Assembly (NCBI GenBank): GCA_018820205.1
Contig: JAHJOK010000075.1
Location: 310,001 to 374,000 of the forward strand
DNA length: 64,000 nt
DNA from: Alphaproteobacteria bacterium
GTDB taxonomy: Bacteria > Pseudomonadota > Alphaproteobacteria > Caulobacterales > Caulobacteraceae
Reading direction: 5' to 3'
The position numbers and the translations under genes were made by a program. Shown piece after piece: positions 1 through 8,339 of the stretch. The notes below the pieces were generated by a model. The model saw only the letters and a list, made by a program, of their open reading frames with translations, was not told the origin of the DNA and did not search any database. Within the stretch, counting starts at the first letter, position 1. Each line of letters starts with the position of its first letter.

Positions 1-1364
1 ACGCCATAGGCGGCGCATTCGCGCACCGCAGGGTGGGCTGTGACCTCGATCTCGATCTCCAGCGAGGACATGTTCTCGCCGCGCCGGCGGATGGCGTCCT
101 TCTTGCGGTCGACGAAGAAGAAGCTGCCGTCGGCGTCGCGCCACATCAGGTCGCCGGTGTGGAACCAGCCGTTGCGCCAGGCCTGCGCCGTGGCGTCCGG
201 ATCGCCGAGATAGCCCGAGAACAGGGTCCATGGATTGTCGGCCCGGATCACCAGTTCGCCGGGGTGTCCGTGCGGAACCTCGTTGTCGTGATCGTCGACG
301 ATCCGGCACTGCATGCCGACGCGCACCCGGCCGCAACTGCGCATGACGGTGTCGTTGACCGGGCAGATCAGGGGCCCGGAGACCTCGGTCATGTTGAAGC
401 CCGACAGGTAGTCGAACCCGAAGCGTTTCCCCAGGGCGGCCGTGTCCTCGTTGATCGGCGACAGGGTGACCATCCGAAGGGGATTGTCCGCGTCGTCGGC
501 GCGCGGCGGCTCCTTCATCAGGAACGACGTCAGGGCGCCGATCAGGCCGCTGCAGACCGTCGATCCCGTCTCGCGCACCGTGTCCCAGAAGCGGCGGGTG
601 TCGAAGGCCTCGAACAGGGCGACCGAACCGCCGCACGCCACCGCCGCCGTGATCGCCGCGATGCCGCCGACGTGGAACATCGGTAAATTCACCAGCATAC
701 GATCGGACTGGACCATGTATCCGTAGGTCACCGTGGCCGTCGTCCATTCCTGGACGTAGGAGGTGACCACCGCCTTGGACGGCCCGGTCGTGCCCGAGGT
801 GAAGATGATCACCGGCGGATCCCAGGGATGCTGCTCGACCGGGACGCAGGCGGCGGGATCGCCGTCGAGGGCGGCGGCATCCTCGATCTGCACCGGCAGG
901 TCGAGCGTGGACCCGGACGGACCGGTCAGGATCAGCCGCTTCACTGCGCCGAGCGACAGGCCCTGCAGGCGGGGCGCAAGATCGGGGTGCACGATCATCA
1001 GGGTCGCGCCGGTCTTTCCGATCGCGTGCTCCAGAAGCCTGCCTCGAAAGCTGGTGTTGATGGGGGCGAGCGCCGCGCCCGCATAGTTGGCGCCGAACCA
1101 GGCGCGCAGAAGCGCCGGACCGTTCGGCGCCCAGGCTGCGACGATGTCGCCGCCTTTCACGCCGCGGGCCTGAAGCGCCGCGGCGGTCGACAGCGCCCGG
1201 CGACGGATCTCGGCCCAGGTCCAGGTCTCGCCGCTCTCGAAGCGGATGAAGATCGTGTCGGGCGTTTCGGCGGCCCACCGGTCGATAAGGCGCGGGATGA
1301 CGCATTCGTCGGCGCTCGGCGGCGCGGGATCGAACCAGGGGATCGTCAGGCGCGTGTCGGTCAT
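1..1364 (-). CDS. Acyl-CoA ligase (AMP-binding, CaiC-like), 3' end cut by window
   Basis: ATP-dependent acyl-CoA synthetase of the ANL superfamily: it forms an acyl-adenylate and then a CoA thioester. Reading leftward from the ATG at 1364, the frame stays open to the window edge (about 454 residues seen), so the C-terminus is missing. Visible motifs are the P-loop-like IIFTSGTTGPSKAV, the FNMTEVSG adenine/TE motif, the GWFHTGDL motif and the hinge RKKDAIRRRGENMSS. That last motif resembles crotonobetaine/carnitine-CoA ligases, but the substrate cannot be inferred. The start overlaps the MFS stop by four bases (ATGA), so the two are translationally coupled. It is the first of four acyl-CoA ligases in the island. 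Not seen: the C-terminal catalytic lysine, which lies outside the window. Confidence 0.9.
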   Translation of the reverse strand, partial: MTDTRLTIPWFDPAPPSADECVIPRLIDRWAAETPDTIFIRFESGETWTWAEIRRRALSTAAALQARGVKGGDIVAAWAPNGPALLRAWFGANYAGAALAPINTSFRGRLLEHAIGKTGATLMIVHPDLAPRLQGLSLGAVKRLILTGPSGSTLDLPVQIEDAAALDGDPAACVPVEQHPWDPPVIIFTSGTTGPSKAVVTSYVQEWTTATVTYGYMVQSDRMLVNLPMFHVGGIAAITAAVACGGSVALFEAFDTRRFWDTVRETGSTVCSGLIGALTSFLMKEPPRADDADNPLRMVTLSPINEDTAALGKRFGFDYLSGFNMTEVSGPLICPVNDTVMRSCGRVRVGMQCRIVDDHDNEVPHGHPGELVIRADNPWTLFSGYLGDPDATAQAWRNGWFHTGDLMWRDADGSFFFVDRKKDAIRRRGENMSSLEIEIEVTAHPAVRECAAYG

Positions 1365-2719
1365 CGGGCGGCGGGCTCCTGCCATGCGCGGGCTTCCTCC
1401 ACGCTGGCGCGGAAAGGCTTCAGGGCGCGGGTCAGCAACAGGGAGGCGACCATGATCGTGACGCCGCTGACGATGGACAGCGACAGGCCGATGCTGTCGC
1501 CCCCGAGCAGGTTGTCGCTGATCGCCGCGACGATGGTGGGCCCAAGGCCGAGCGAGATCAGATTGCCGATCAGGAAATAGATGGCGGTGATCTGGGCCCT
1601 CAACTGGTTGGGGGCGACGGCCTGCAGCGCCGTGGCCGGCAGACTGTTCATGACGCCTGCGAAGAAGCTGAACCCGGCCAGGGCGGCGACGGCCATCGTC
1701 TGGCTGGGCATCAGGGGCATGGCGACGGCGAAGGGAATACTGGCGATCAGCGCCATGATGGCCACCCGGACCGGTGCGTCCGTCCGGCCCCGGTTGGCGA
1801 ACCAGTCGGTCATCCAGCCCCCGACCAGAACCCCGGGGGTCGCGGCGGCCAGCAGGACCGCGCCATAGGCGAAACCGACGTCGCCGGGCGTCATTCCATG
1901 CTGTCGGATCAGTATGGCGGGAGCCCAGGCCAGATAGGAGATCCCGGCCATGCCGAAGATCGAGAAGGCCATGATCAGGACGTAGAAGGTCGATTTCCGC
2001 GACCACATGTATTTCAGCACGCCGGTGTGCACGCCGGCCTTGACCAGGCCCTGACGGGGCGGCTCGCGCACGATCAGGAACAAGGCGGCGATCAGCAGAC
2101 CGGGCGCGCCGACCAGAACGAAGGTCTGCTGCCATGGCGCCAACTCGCCGACCAGCGGCAGACGCATCGCGCCGGCCTGGGCGATCGCGTCGATGGCGGC
2201 CCCCCCGATCATCAGCGCCAGCCCCGCGCCGAGGTAGGGCGCCATCGAATAGACGGCCAGCGCCCGCGCCCTGCGCCGCGCCGGGAAATAGTCGGAGATC
2301 ATCGAATAGGCGGCGGGCGACAGGGCCGCTTCGCCGACGCCGACGCCGATCCGCGCGGCGAACAGGGCCCAGAAGCTGTTGGCCAGCCCGCAGGCCACGG
2401 TCATCACGCTCCAGACCACGATGCCCCAGAAGATGATCCAGCGGCGGCTGCCACGATCCGCCAGCCGCGCCAGGGGCACGCCCATGACCGTGTAGAACAG
2501 CGAAAAGGCGATCCCGGCCAGCAGGCTGAATTGGGTGTCGGTGATGGTCAGGTCGGCGCGGATCGGCTCGACCAGCAGGGTCAGGATCTGGCGGTCGATG
2601 AAGCTGGATGTATACGCCACCATCAGAGCGGCGACCGTGAACCAGGCCCACGCCGGATGAGGCCACTGGCGGGGCGGGGCGGGTGTTCCGCTATCGGCCA
2701 TGCCGTCGTGATGGCTCAT
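1361..2719 (-). CDS. MFS transporter (Spinster-like)
   Basis: Inner-membrane major facilitator of about 452 residues with roughly 12 hydrophobic segments. The loop after TM2 reads GVPLARLADRGSRR, an MFS signature-A-like motif. The reading frame continues far upstream, but that part lacks hydrophobic or family-like sequence, so I place the start at the ATG at 2719 (MSHHDGMAD); an alternative ATG lies at 2701. The stop overlaps the downstream ligase start, giving a two-gene unit. It is divergent from a TonB-dependent receptor across a 356-base regulatory gap. The context suggests uptake across the inner membrane of what the receptor brings into the periplasm, though export of a product is equally possible. 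An ACTTTCGCAAGT palindrome lies about 34 bases upstream of the start. Confidence 0.88.
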   Translation of the reverse strand: MSHHDGMADSGTPAPPRQWPHPAWAWFTVAALMVAYTSSFIDRQILTLLVEPIRADLTITDTQFSLLAGIAFSLFYTVMGVPLARLADRGSRRWIIFWGIVVWSVMTVACGLANSFWALFAARIGVGVGEAALSPAAYSMISDYFPARRRARALAVYSMAPYLGAGLALMIGGAAIDAIAQAGAMRLPLVGELAPWQQTFVLVGAPGLLIAALFLIVREPPRQGLVKAGVHTGVLKYMWSRKSTFYVLIMAFSIFGMAGISYLAWAPAILIRQHGMTPGDVGFAYGAVLLAAATPGVLVGGWMTDWFANRGRTDAPVRVAIMALIASIPFAVAMPLMPSQTMAVAALAGFSFFAGVMNSLPATALQAVAPNQLRAQITAIYFLIGNLISLGLGPTIVAAISDNLLGGDSIGLSLSIVSGVTIMVASLLLTRALKPFRASVEEARAWQEPAAR

Positions 2720-2752
2720 GCGAATTCTCTGTTCGATCTCAAGGTGAAAGTG

Positions 2753-2764
2753 ACTTTCGCAAGT
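2753..2764. promoter_or_regulatory. Candidate operator, ACTTTCGCAAGT
   Basis: A 12-base inverted repeat (ACTT-N4-AAGT, inner bases TCGC), 34 bases upstream of the MFS start. Read on the minus strand it gives ACTTGCGAAAGT, matching the ACTTGCG core seen before the MFE-2-type dehydrogenase, oxygenase and ligase genes of the island. The operator role is inferred from recurrence alone. Confidence 0.45.
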
Positions 2765-2977
2765 GCGAGATGCGCGAAGGGGCGGGCGGCGGTGCATCCT
2801 GCCTGTCGAGCCCGCGGTGATCGAGTCGTTCTGGTCGAGGAGCGATCGAACAATATCAAACCTTTGTATCAGAACCAGAAAAATGGACACGCGTCGCCAA
2901 GTTTGCATTCGATCGCGCGGGCCGCACATCCGGGTGAGTGCGCCGTGTCGGCCCGCCCACACTGAAGCACACAAGTC

Positions 2978-2994
2978 GGTCTGATTACAAAAGC
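2978..2994. promoter_or_regulatory. Candidate operator, GGTCTGATTACAAAAGC
   Basis: It aligns base for base with GGTCTGTTGGCGCAAGC at 20734-20750 (GGTCTG, then T, C and AAGC conserved) and more loosely with the elements at 6754 and 19762. It sits just upstream of the -35 hexamer proposed for the receptor at 3076. Confidence 0.4.
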
Positions 2995-2997
2995 TAT

Positions 2998-3025
2998 TTG
3001 ACAGTCTCAATTCGCCAGTTACATT
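2998..3025 (+). promoter_or_regulatory. Candidate sigma-70-type promoter of TonB receptor
   Basis: TTGACA at 2998-3003 followed after 16 bases by TACATT at 3020-3025, about 50 bases before the GTG start at 3076. The -35 is a perfect hexamer; the -10 matches only four of six positions. Confidence 0.45.
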
Positions 3026-3075
3026 CCGGGCCCAGAAGCACCTCGGCGAACGAGGGCTCATGGGAGGATATCGGC

Positions 3076-5403
3076 GTGAAGATCAGAGGCACAGTCAGCG
3101 TATCCGCATTGGTCGTCGCGGCGTCGCTCGCCGCATCACCGTCACTGGCCCAGACGGCTCCGGCCGGTCAGCAAGGCGCGACCACCGTCGATGAGATCAT
3201 CGTCACGGCGACGCGTCGCGAACAGCGCCTGATCGAGGTGCCCGTGGCCGTCACCGCCGTGGGCGGCGAGCAGCTCGAGAATTCGGGCGTCACCGACATC
3301 CGCGAACTGACCAGCCTGGTCCCCAGCGTTCAATTCCAGACCCCCGGCGGCGGCGCCGACTCTTCCATCCGCATTCGCGGCGTCGGCACGACCTCGACAA
3401 ATCCGGGCCTCGAATCCTCGGTCGGCGTGGTCATCGACGGCGTGATCCGCGCCCGCACCGGCGTCGCCCTGTCCGAACTGGGCGACCTGGAGCGGATCGA
3501 GGTGCTGCGCGGCCCGCAAGGAACGCTGTTCGGACGCAATACGTCCTCTGGACTGATCAATATCGTGACGCGCCAGCCCGATTTCAGCGGCATCAACGGC
3601 CGTGTCGAGGCGACGTTCGGGAACTACGACAACCGCCGTGTCGCCGGGGCGATCAATCTGCCGCTCGGTGACGATCTGGCGCTGCGCGTGGAGGGCAGTT
3701 CCGAGTTGCGCGACGGCTTCTACTCCGACGCCAATTCCAACGAGAGCCTGGACAATATCGACCGTCAGTTCGTCCGTGCGAAACTGCTGTGGCAGCCCTC
3801 CGAAAACGTCACCTGGAACTTCTCCGCCGACTACACGACCCGCAAGGAGAACTGCTGCGTCGCCTTGCTGGCCATTGCGGGCCCGACGTTCAACACGGTC
3901 AATCAGATTGCAGCCGCCAGCGGCGGCATCGGCTATCCCAGCGCGAATCCGTTTGATCGACAGGCTTCCAAGAACGCGACCCGCCGAAACCAGGAAGACA
4001 TCGAGGACATGGGCGTGTCCGCGTCCGGCGAGTTCGACCTGGGTTGGGCTTCGCTGACCTCGATCACCGCCTATCGCAGCTGGGCGGCTGACCGCTCCCA
4101 GGATTTCGATCACTCAGGCGTCGATCTCGGCTTCTTCGCACCTAACGGGCTGCACCAGGAGTTCGACGTGTTTACCCAGGAGTTCCGCCTGCAGGGAACA
4201 TCGGGACGGTTGGACTGGCTGCTGGGCGCCTTCTACGCCGATGAGACGGTCGTCAACGACTCGGCCTTCCGGATGGGCGCCGACTTCCCCGCCATTTTCG
4301 GAGGCGCAGCGGCGTTTCAGGCGACCACGCTGGCGGCCTTCACGCCGGGTGACGGCGCGCGGGGCATCGGCGAACAACAGGGTCAGGACATCTCGATCTT
4401 CACCCACAACATCTTCAATGTGACGGATGCGTTCAGCATCACCGCAGGTCTGCGCTACACCCAGAACGACAAGGAGATCGACTACAGGGGCGAGAACTTC
4501 AACCCGGCCTGCGACAGCGCCGTCGCCACCAATGACGCCACCGGCCGGGCGCTGTTCTGCCTGCCGTTCTGGGACACGCGCTTGAATCCCGTCGGGGATT
4601 CCGACTCGCGTACGGAAGAGGCGACGACCGGCACGCTGAACGCAGCCTATCAGTTCAGTCCGACGCTCAACACCTATGCGTCCTATTCCCGGGGCTACAA
4701 GTCGGGGGGATACAATTTCGATCGGGGCGGGTTCACCACGCCCGCGACGCCGAACGCCCGCGATCTTGCCTTCGTCGAGGAGACGGTCGACGCCTACGAG
4801 GTCGGGGTGAAGGGCGAGTTCTTCGACCGCACCCTGCGTGCGAATTTCGCCGCCTTCCACCAGACGTTCGAAGGCTTCCAACTCATCGAGTTCACGGGGG
4901 CCAGCTTCGTCGTGCGGTCTCTGGCGGAAGTCATTTCCAAGGGAGCGGAACTGGAGCTGACCTGGTTGCCCATGGATGGTCTGACGATCACCAACGGCCT
5001 CAGCTACACCGACGCCTACTATACCGACGACCCCGGCAATCTGACGTATTCGGGCCGGGAAATGGAGCAGTCGCCCGACTGGGTGAACGTGTCCTCCATC
5101 ACCTGGGAGTTCCCGATCGGCGAGGGTCTGACCGGCGTGGCCTATGCCGACGCCCGCTATTCGTCTGAATTCTTCACCGGCGGGTTCGATCCGAACCGGG
5201 TGCAGGAGAGCTTCACGACCGCGAATGTTCGCTTCTCGCTGCGGGACGTGAGCGAGGCGTGGCAGCTGGACGTCTATGCCCGCAATGTCTTCGACAAGGA
5301 CTATTATCGCCGTGTGATCCCCGCGACCTTCCAGAGCGGATCCTACTCGGCCTTCCTCGGCGACCCCCGCACCTACGGGGTCACCCTGCGGCGGAATTTC
5401 TGA
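3076..5403 (+). CDS. TonB-dependent outer-membrane receptor 1
   Basis: Outer-membrane receptor of 775 residues that uses TonB energy to import a substrate. The start is the GTG at 3076, chosen because GGGAGG lies 8 bases upstream and the next residues form a signal peptide ending near SLAQ (about residue 26). The frame is open further upstream, but that part has no signal-like sequence. A TonB-box-like stretch (VDEIIVTATRR) follows, then the plug domain with the VLRGPQGTLFGRN motif, then a long beta-barrel ending in an aromatic C-terminus (RRNF). The type is the large alphaproteobacterial family often placed beside catabolic genes, not an obvious siderophore receptor. It is divergent from the MFS gene and followed by a strong terminator. 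The substrate is probably the hydrophobic compound handled by the island. Confidence 0.93.
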   Translation: MKIRGTVSVSALVVAASLAASPSLAQTAPAGQQGATTVDEIIVTATRREQRLIEVPVAVTAVGGEQLENSGVTDIRELTSLVPSVQFQTPGGGADSSIRIRGVGTTSTNPGLESSVGVVIDGVIRARTGVALSELGDLERIEVLRGPQGTLFGRNTSSGLINIVTRQPDFSGINGRVEATFGNYDNRRVAGAINLPLGDDLALRVEGSSELRDGFYSDANSNESLDNIDRQFVRAKLLWQPSENVTWNFSADYTTRKENCCVALLAIAGPTFNTVNQIAAASGGIGYPSANPFDRQASKNATRRNQEDIEDMGVSASGEFDLGWASLTSITAYRSWAADRSQDFDHSGVDLGFFAPNGLHQEFDVFTQEFRLQGTSGRLDWLLGAFYADETVVNDSAFRMGADFPAIFGGAAAFQATTLAAFTPGDGARGIGEQQGQDISIFTHNIFNVTDAFSITAGLRYTQNDKEIDYRGENFNPACDSAVATNDATGRALFCLPFWDTRLNPVGDSDSRTEEATTGTLNAAYQFSPTLNTYASYSRGYKSGGYNFDRGGFTTPATPNARDLAFVEETVDAYEVGVKGEFFDRTLRANFAAFHQTFEGFQLIEFTGASFVVRSLAEVISKGAELELTWLPMDGLTITNGLSYTDAYYTDDPGNLTYSGREMEQSPDWVNVSSITWEFPIGEGLTGVAYADARYSSEFFTGGFDPNRVQESFTTANVRFSLRDVSEAWQLDVYARNVFDKDYYRRVIPATFQSGSYSAFLGDPRTYGVTLRRNF

Positions 5404-5441
5404 CGCCGTTCCCTCTCCGGGTTTTCCTGACCTGAGGACCT

Positions 5442-5474
5442 GGCCCCGCCGAGCGATCGGCGGGGCCGTTTTTT
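5442..5474 (+). terminator. Rho-independent terminator of TonB receptor 1
   Basis: A perfect 11-base-pair stem (5442-5452 with 5457-5467), loop GCGA, followed by a run of six T at 5469-5474. It lies 38 bases after the receptor stop and 12 bases from the end of the convergent dehydrogenase. Confidence 0.93.
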
Positions 5475-5485
5475 CTTCAGGCCAT

Positions 5486-6673
5486 TCAGAATCCCATCTG
5501 TTTCGCCGCCAGATCGCGCAGGATTTCCTCTGATCCGCCGCCGATGACGAAGATCCGGGCCTCGCGATAGATGCGCTCGACGCGGTTGCCGCCGGTGTAG
5601 GCGCGACCGCCCAGGACCTGCAGGCTTTCGCGGGCGCAATGCTCCAGCGTCGTCGTCGCCTGCACCTTGAGCAGGGCCAGGTCCGCGACCGGCGCCTCGC
5701 CCCGCTCGAAGCGCCAGACCAGGATGTCCAGCATGGCGTAGGCGACCTTGATGCGCTGGATCATGTCGACGATCTTGTGGCGCATCACCTGATGGTCGAT
5801 CAGCCGCTTGCCGAAGGTCTGGCGCTCGCGGGCGAAGGCGACCGCTTCGGCGACACAGGTGCGGGTCATGGCGAGCGTGGCGGCGATGCCCGAGAACCGC
5901 TCGATGTTGAACTGGGCGGCGAGGCCGGCGAAGCCGCGGTTCTCGACGCCGACGAGGTTGGCGACCGGGACCTCGACGTTCTCGAACTTCAGCCAGCCGT
6001 TGTTCCGGTTGTACCACTGCAGACCGGGCAGGGGGCCGCGCGTGACGCCGGGCCGGTCGGTCTCGATCAGCAGCATCGACAGGCCGCCCATCCCGGACCC
6101 GCCGGTGCGGACCGCCGTCAGCAGATAGTCCGCCTTCATCGCGCCGGAGATCAGGGTCTTGCCGCCGTTGACGATGAAGACATCGCCCCGGCGCTCGGCC
6201 GTGGTGGTGAAGCCGGAGACGTCGGAGCCGCCGCCAGGCTCGGTCACGGCGAAGGCGATCTTCTTCTCTCCCGCCAGCACGGGGCGGGCGACGCGGTCGA
6301 GCATCTCCGGAGTCCCGCCGTTGATGATGGGCGGCAGGGCGATCCACGGCGTGGCCAGGTCGGCGAAGACCACGCCCGACCCCATGCGGAAGAACTCCTC
6401 GGCGAACAGAATGCGATGCCACAGGTCGATGTTCTCGCCCGTGCCGCCCAGGTCCTCGCGGAAGCCCATGCCGCTGACGCCTTCCAGGGCGGCGTCCTTG
6501 TAGAGGCTGTCGGGGAAGTCCGAGGCCGCGTCCCACTCGTCCAGGTGCGGGGCGACATAACCGTCGATGAAGCCGCGCAGCTTCGCTCTCCACACATCGT
6601 GTTCGGGCGTCATGAAGGGGCTGGGCGGCCTCAGACCGTCGAAATCGAGCGCGGGTGGGGTGTGGTCGGCCAT
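5486..6673 (-). CDS. Acyl-CoA dehydrogenase
   Basis: FAD-dependent acyl-CoA dehydrogenase of 395 residues; it introduces the alpha,beta double bond of an acyl-CoA. The start is the ATG at 6673 behind GGGAG. Family signatures are AFAVTEPGGGSDVSG (about residues 140-154) and RQTFGKRLIDHQ (about 284-295). Where medium- and short-chain enzymes carry the catalytic Glu (YEGT-type motif near the C-terminus), this protein has VIGGGSEE. A Glu is present in NIERFSG (Glu258), the place used by isovaleryl-CoA and long-chain dehydrogenases, which accept branched or bulky substrates. That fits methyl-branched acids, but is an inference. It is divergent from oxygenase 1 and shares a promoter gap with an operator-like element. 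Confidence 0.92.
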   Translation of the reverse strand: MADHTPPALDFDGLRPPSPFMTPEHDVWRAKLRGFIDGYVAPHLDEWDAASDFPDSLYKDAALEGVSGMGFREDLGGTGENIDLWHRILFAEEFFRMGSGVVFADLATPWIALPPIINGGTPEMLDRVARPVLAGEKKIAFAVTEPGGGSDVSGFTTTAERRGDVFIVNGGKTLISGAMKADYLLTAVRTGGSGMGGLSMLLIETDRPGVTRGPLPGLQWYNRNNGWLKFENVEVPVANLVGVENRGFAGLAAQFNIERFSGIAATLAMTRTCVAEAVAFARERQTFGKRLIDHQVMRHKIVDMIQRIKVAYAMLDILVWRFERGEAPVADLALLKVQATTTLEHCARESLQVLGGRAYTGGNRVERIYREARIFVIGGGSEEILRDLAAKQMGF

Positions 6674-6745
6674 CGTCGTCTCCCTCGCGCGCCGTGTGTC
6701 CGGCGTCGCTTTCAAATTCATACTAATCCCCTCTCGCCATTCGCC

Positions 6746-6770
6746 GCAAGAATGGTATTCTAACGCAACC
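6746..6770. promoter_or_regulatory. Candidate operator between acyl-CoA dehydrogenase and oxygenase 1
   Basis: GCAAGAATGGTATTCTAACG at 6746-6765, continuing CAACC. It aligns with 20726-20749 (GCAA, A, TGGT, T, T and CGCAA shared) and with 19762-19778 (GGTAT..TAACGCAA). GAAT-GGT-ATTC inside it is also an inverted repeat. It lies 37 bases upstream of the oxygenase start. Confidence 0.45.
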
Positions 6771-6806
6771 CACTGGGCGACGGCCCGGCGGCTTGAGGAG
6801 CGACCG

Positions 6807-8327
6807 ATGGGACTGGAACAGACCGGCGAGGCCCGCACGACATTCGCGGACAGCGCGGCGCGGGGGCCGCTGAAGGTTACGCTGAACGATCGTGAGCACC
6901 CGTATATGCAGGGCGCCTGGACGCCTCAGCATGAGGAACACACCGCCGACGACATGGTTGTGATCGGGACCGTTCCGACCGACATCGACGGCGTCTATGT
7001 GCGCAATACCGAGAACCCCGTGCATCAGCCGCTGGGCCGTTATCACCCGTTCGACGGAGACGGCATGCTGCACGCCATCTCCTTCAGGGACGGCAAGGCC
7101 AGCTATCGCAACCGCTTCGTCCGCACGGCGGGCTTCGAGGCCGAGCAGGAGGCAGGGCGGGCGCTCTGGGCCGGTCTGGCCGAGCATCCGTCATTGTCGG
7201 AAAAGCCGGGCTGGGGCGCGCACGGCGGCCTGAAGGACTCGTCCTCGACCGACGTCATCATTCACGCCGGGGCCATCCTGTCGACCTTCTACCAGTGCGG
7301 CGAGGCCTATCGCATCGATCCCTATACGCTGGAGCCGATGGGCACGGACGGATGGTGCCCGCCCGAGGGTATTTCGGCCCACCCCAAGGTCGATCCGAAG
7401 ACGGGCGAGCTGCTGTTCTTCAACTACTCCAAGACCGCCCCCTACATGCACTACGGCGTCGTCGGGGCCGACAACCAGCTGAAGCATCTGACGCCCGTGC
7501 CCCTGCCCGGGCCGCGCCTGCCGCATGACATGGCCTTCACGACGCACTGGTCGATTCTGAACGATTTCCCCCTGTTCTGGGAGCAGGACCTGCTGCCCAA
7601 GGGGTTCCATGTCGCCCGCTTCCACGCGGACATGAAGTCCCGCTTCGGCCTGATCCCGCGCTTCGGCGGCGAGACCGAGGTGCGCTGGTTCGAAGGCGAC
7701 GCCACCTATGTGCTGCATTTCCTGAATGCCTGGGAGGACGGCGACACGATCGTTCTGGATGGCTATTTCCAGGACAATCCGGTGCCCAAGACCAGCCCTG
7801 ACGCCTGGCCGGGGCATGAGCGGATCATGACCTTCCTGGATCAGAACATGCTGGAGCCCAAGCTGCATCGCTGGCGCTTCAACCTGACGACGGGCGAGAC
7901 GACGGAACAGCGGCTGGACGACCGGGTGCTGGAGTTCGGCATCATCAACAACCAGTTCGCCGGGGTGAAATACCGCTGGGCCTATTCCGCCGTGTCCAAG
8001 CCCGGCTGGTTCCTGTTCACCGGCCTGGTCAAACACGACATGGATACGCTGGACAGCGAGACGATTGATTTTGGGCCGGAACGCTATGGCTCCGAGCCCG
8101 GATTCGCCCCCCGTGTCGGGGCGACCGAGGAAGACGACGGCTACCTGATCACCTATGTCACCGACATGATCGAGGACCGGTCGGAATGCGTCATCTATGA
8201 TGCGCGCAAACTGGCCGCCGGACCGGTGGCGCGGATCATCCTGCCGGGCCGGATCTCCAGCGGCACCCATGCGACCTGGGAACAGGGCGAGACGATCCGG
8301 GCGTCGAAAGCGGCGAACGCAGCGTAA
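6807..8327 (+). CDS. Carotenoid/stilbene cleavage oxygenase 1 (RPE65 family)
   Basis: Non-heme Fe(II) dioxygenase of 506 residues that splits a C=C bond of a carotenoid, apocarotenoid or stilbene with O2, giving two carbonyl products. The ATG at 6807 is chosen because TTGAGGAG lies just upstream; the open frame extends further but without family sequence. All four iron-ligand histidines are visible: His192 (SAHPKVD), His240 (LPHDMAF), His304 (VLHFLNAWEDGD) and His488 (GTHATW). The N-terminal GRYHPFDGDGMLHA motif is typical of the family. No signal peptide, so probably cytoplasmic. A thiolase follows after 12 bases, giving a two-gene operon. Substrate (carotenoid against lignostilbene) cannot be decided here. 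A second, divergent paralogue lies at 18253-19719. Confidence 0.93.
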   Translation: MGLEQTGEARTTFADSAARGPLKVTLNDREHPYMQGAWTPQHEEHTADDMVVIGTVPTDIDGVYVRNTENPVHQPLGRYHPFDGDGMLHAISFRDGKASYRNRFVRTAGFEAEQEAGRALWAGLAEHPSLSEKPGWGAHGGLKDSSSTDVIIHAGAILSTFYQCGEAYRIDPYTLEPMGTDGWCPPEGISAHPKVDPKTGELLFFNYSKTAPYMHYGVVGADNQLKHLTPVPLPGPRLPHDMAFTTHWSILNDFPLFWEQDLLPKGFHVARFHADMKSRFGLIPRFGGETEVRWFEGDATYVLHFLNAWEDGDTIVLDGYFQDNPVPKTSPDAWPGHERIMTFLDQNMLEPKLHRWRFNLTTGETTEQRLDDRVLEFGIINNQFAGVKYRWAYSAVSKPGWFLFTGLVKHDMDTLDSETIDFGPERYGSEPGFAPRVGATEEDDGYLITYVTDMIEDRSECVIYDARKLAAGPVARIILPGRISSGTHATWEQGETIRASKAANAA

Positions 8328-8339
8328 GGATAAGCTGAC

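Larger units (their letters stand above)
2720..3075. promoter_or_regulatory. 356-base divergent control region between MFS and TonB receptor
   Basis: No gene is supported here. The region is more AT-rich than its flanks, especially 2840-3030. It holds two operator-like elements (2753-2764 and 2978-2994) and one promoter candidate toward the receptor (2998-3025). A strong ribosome binding site lies at 3062-3067. Confidence 0.6.
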
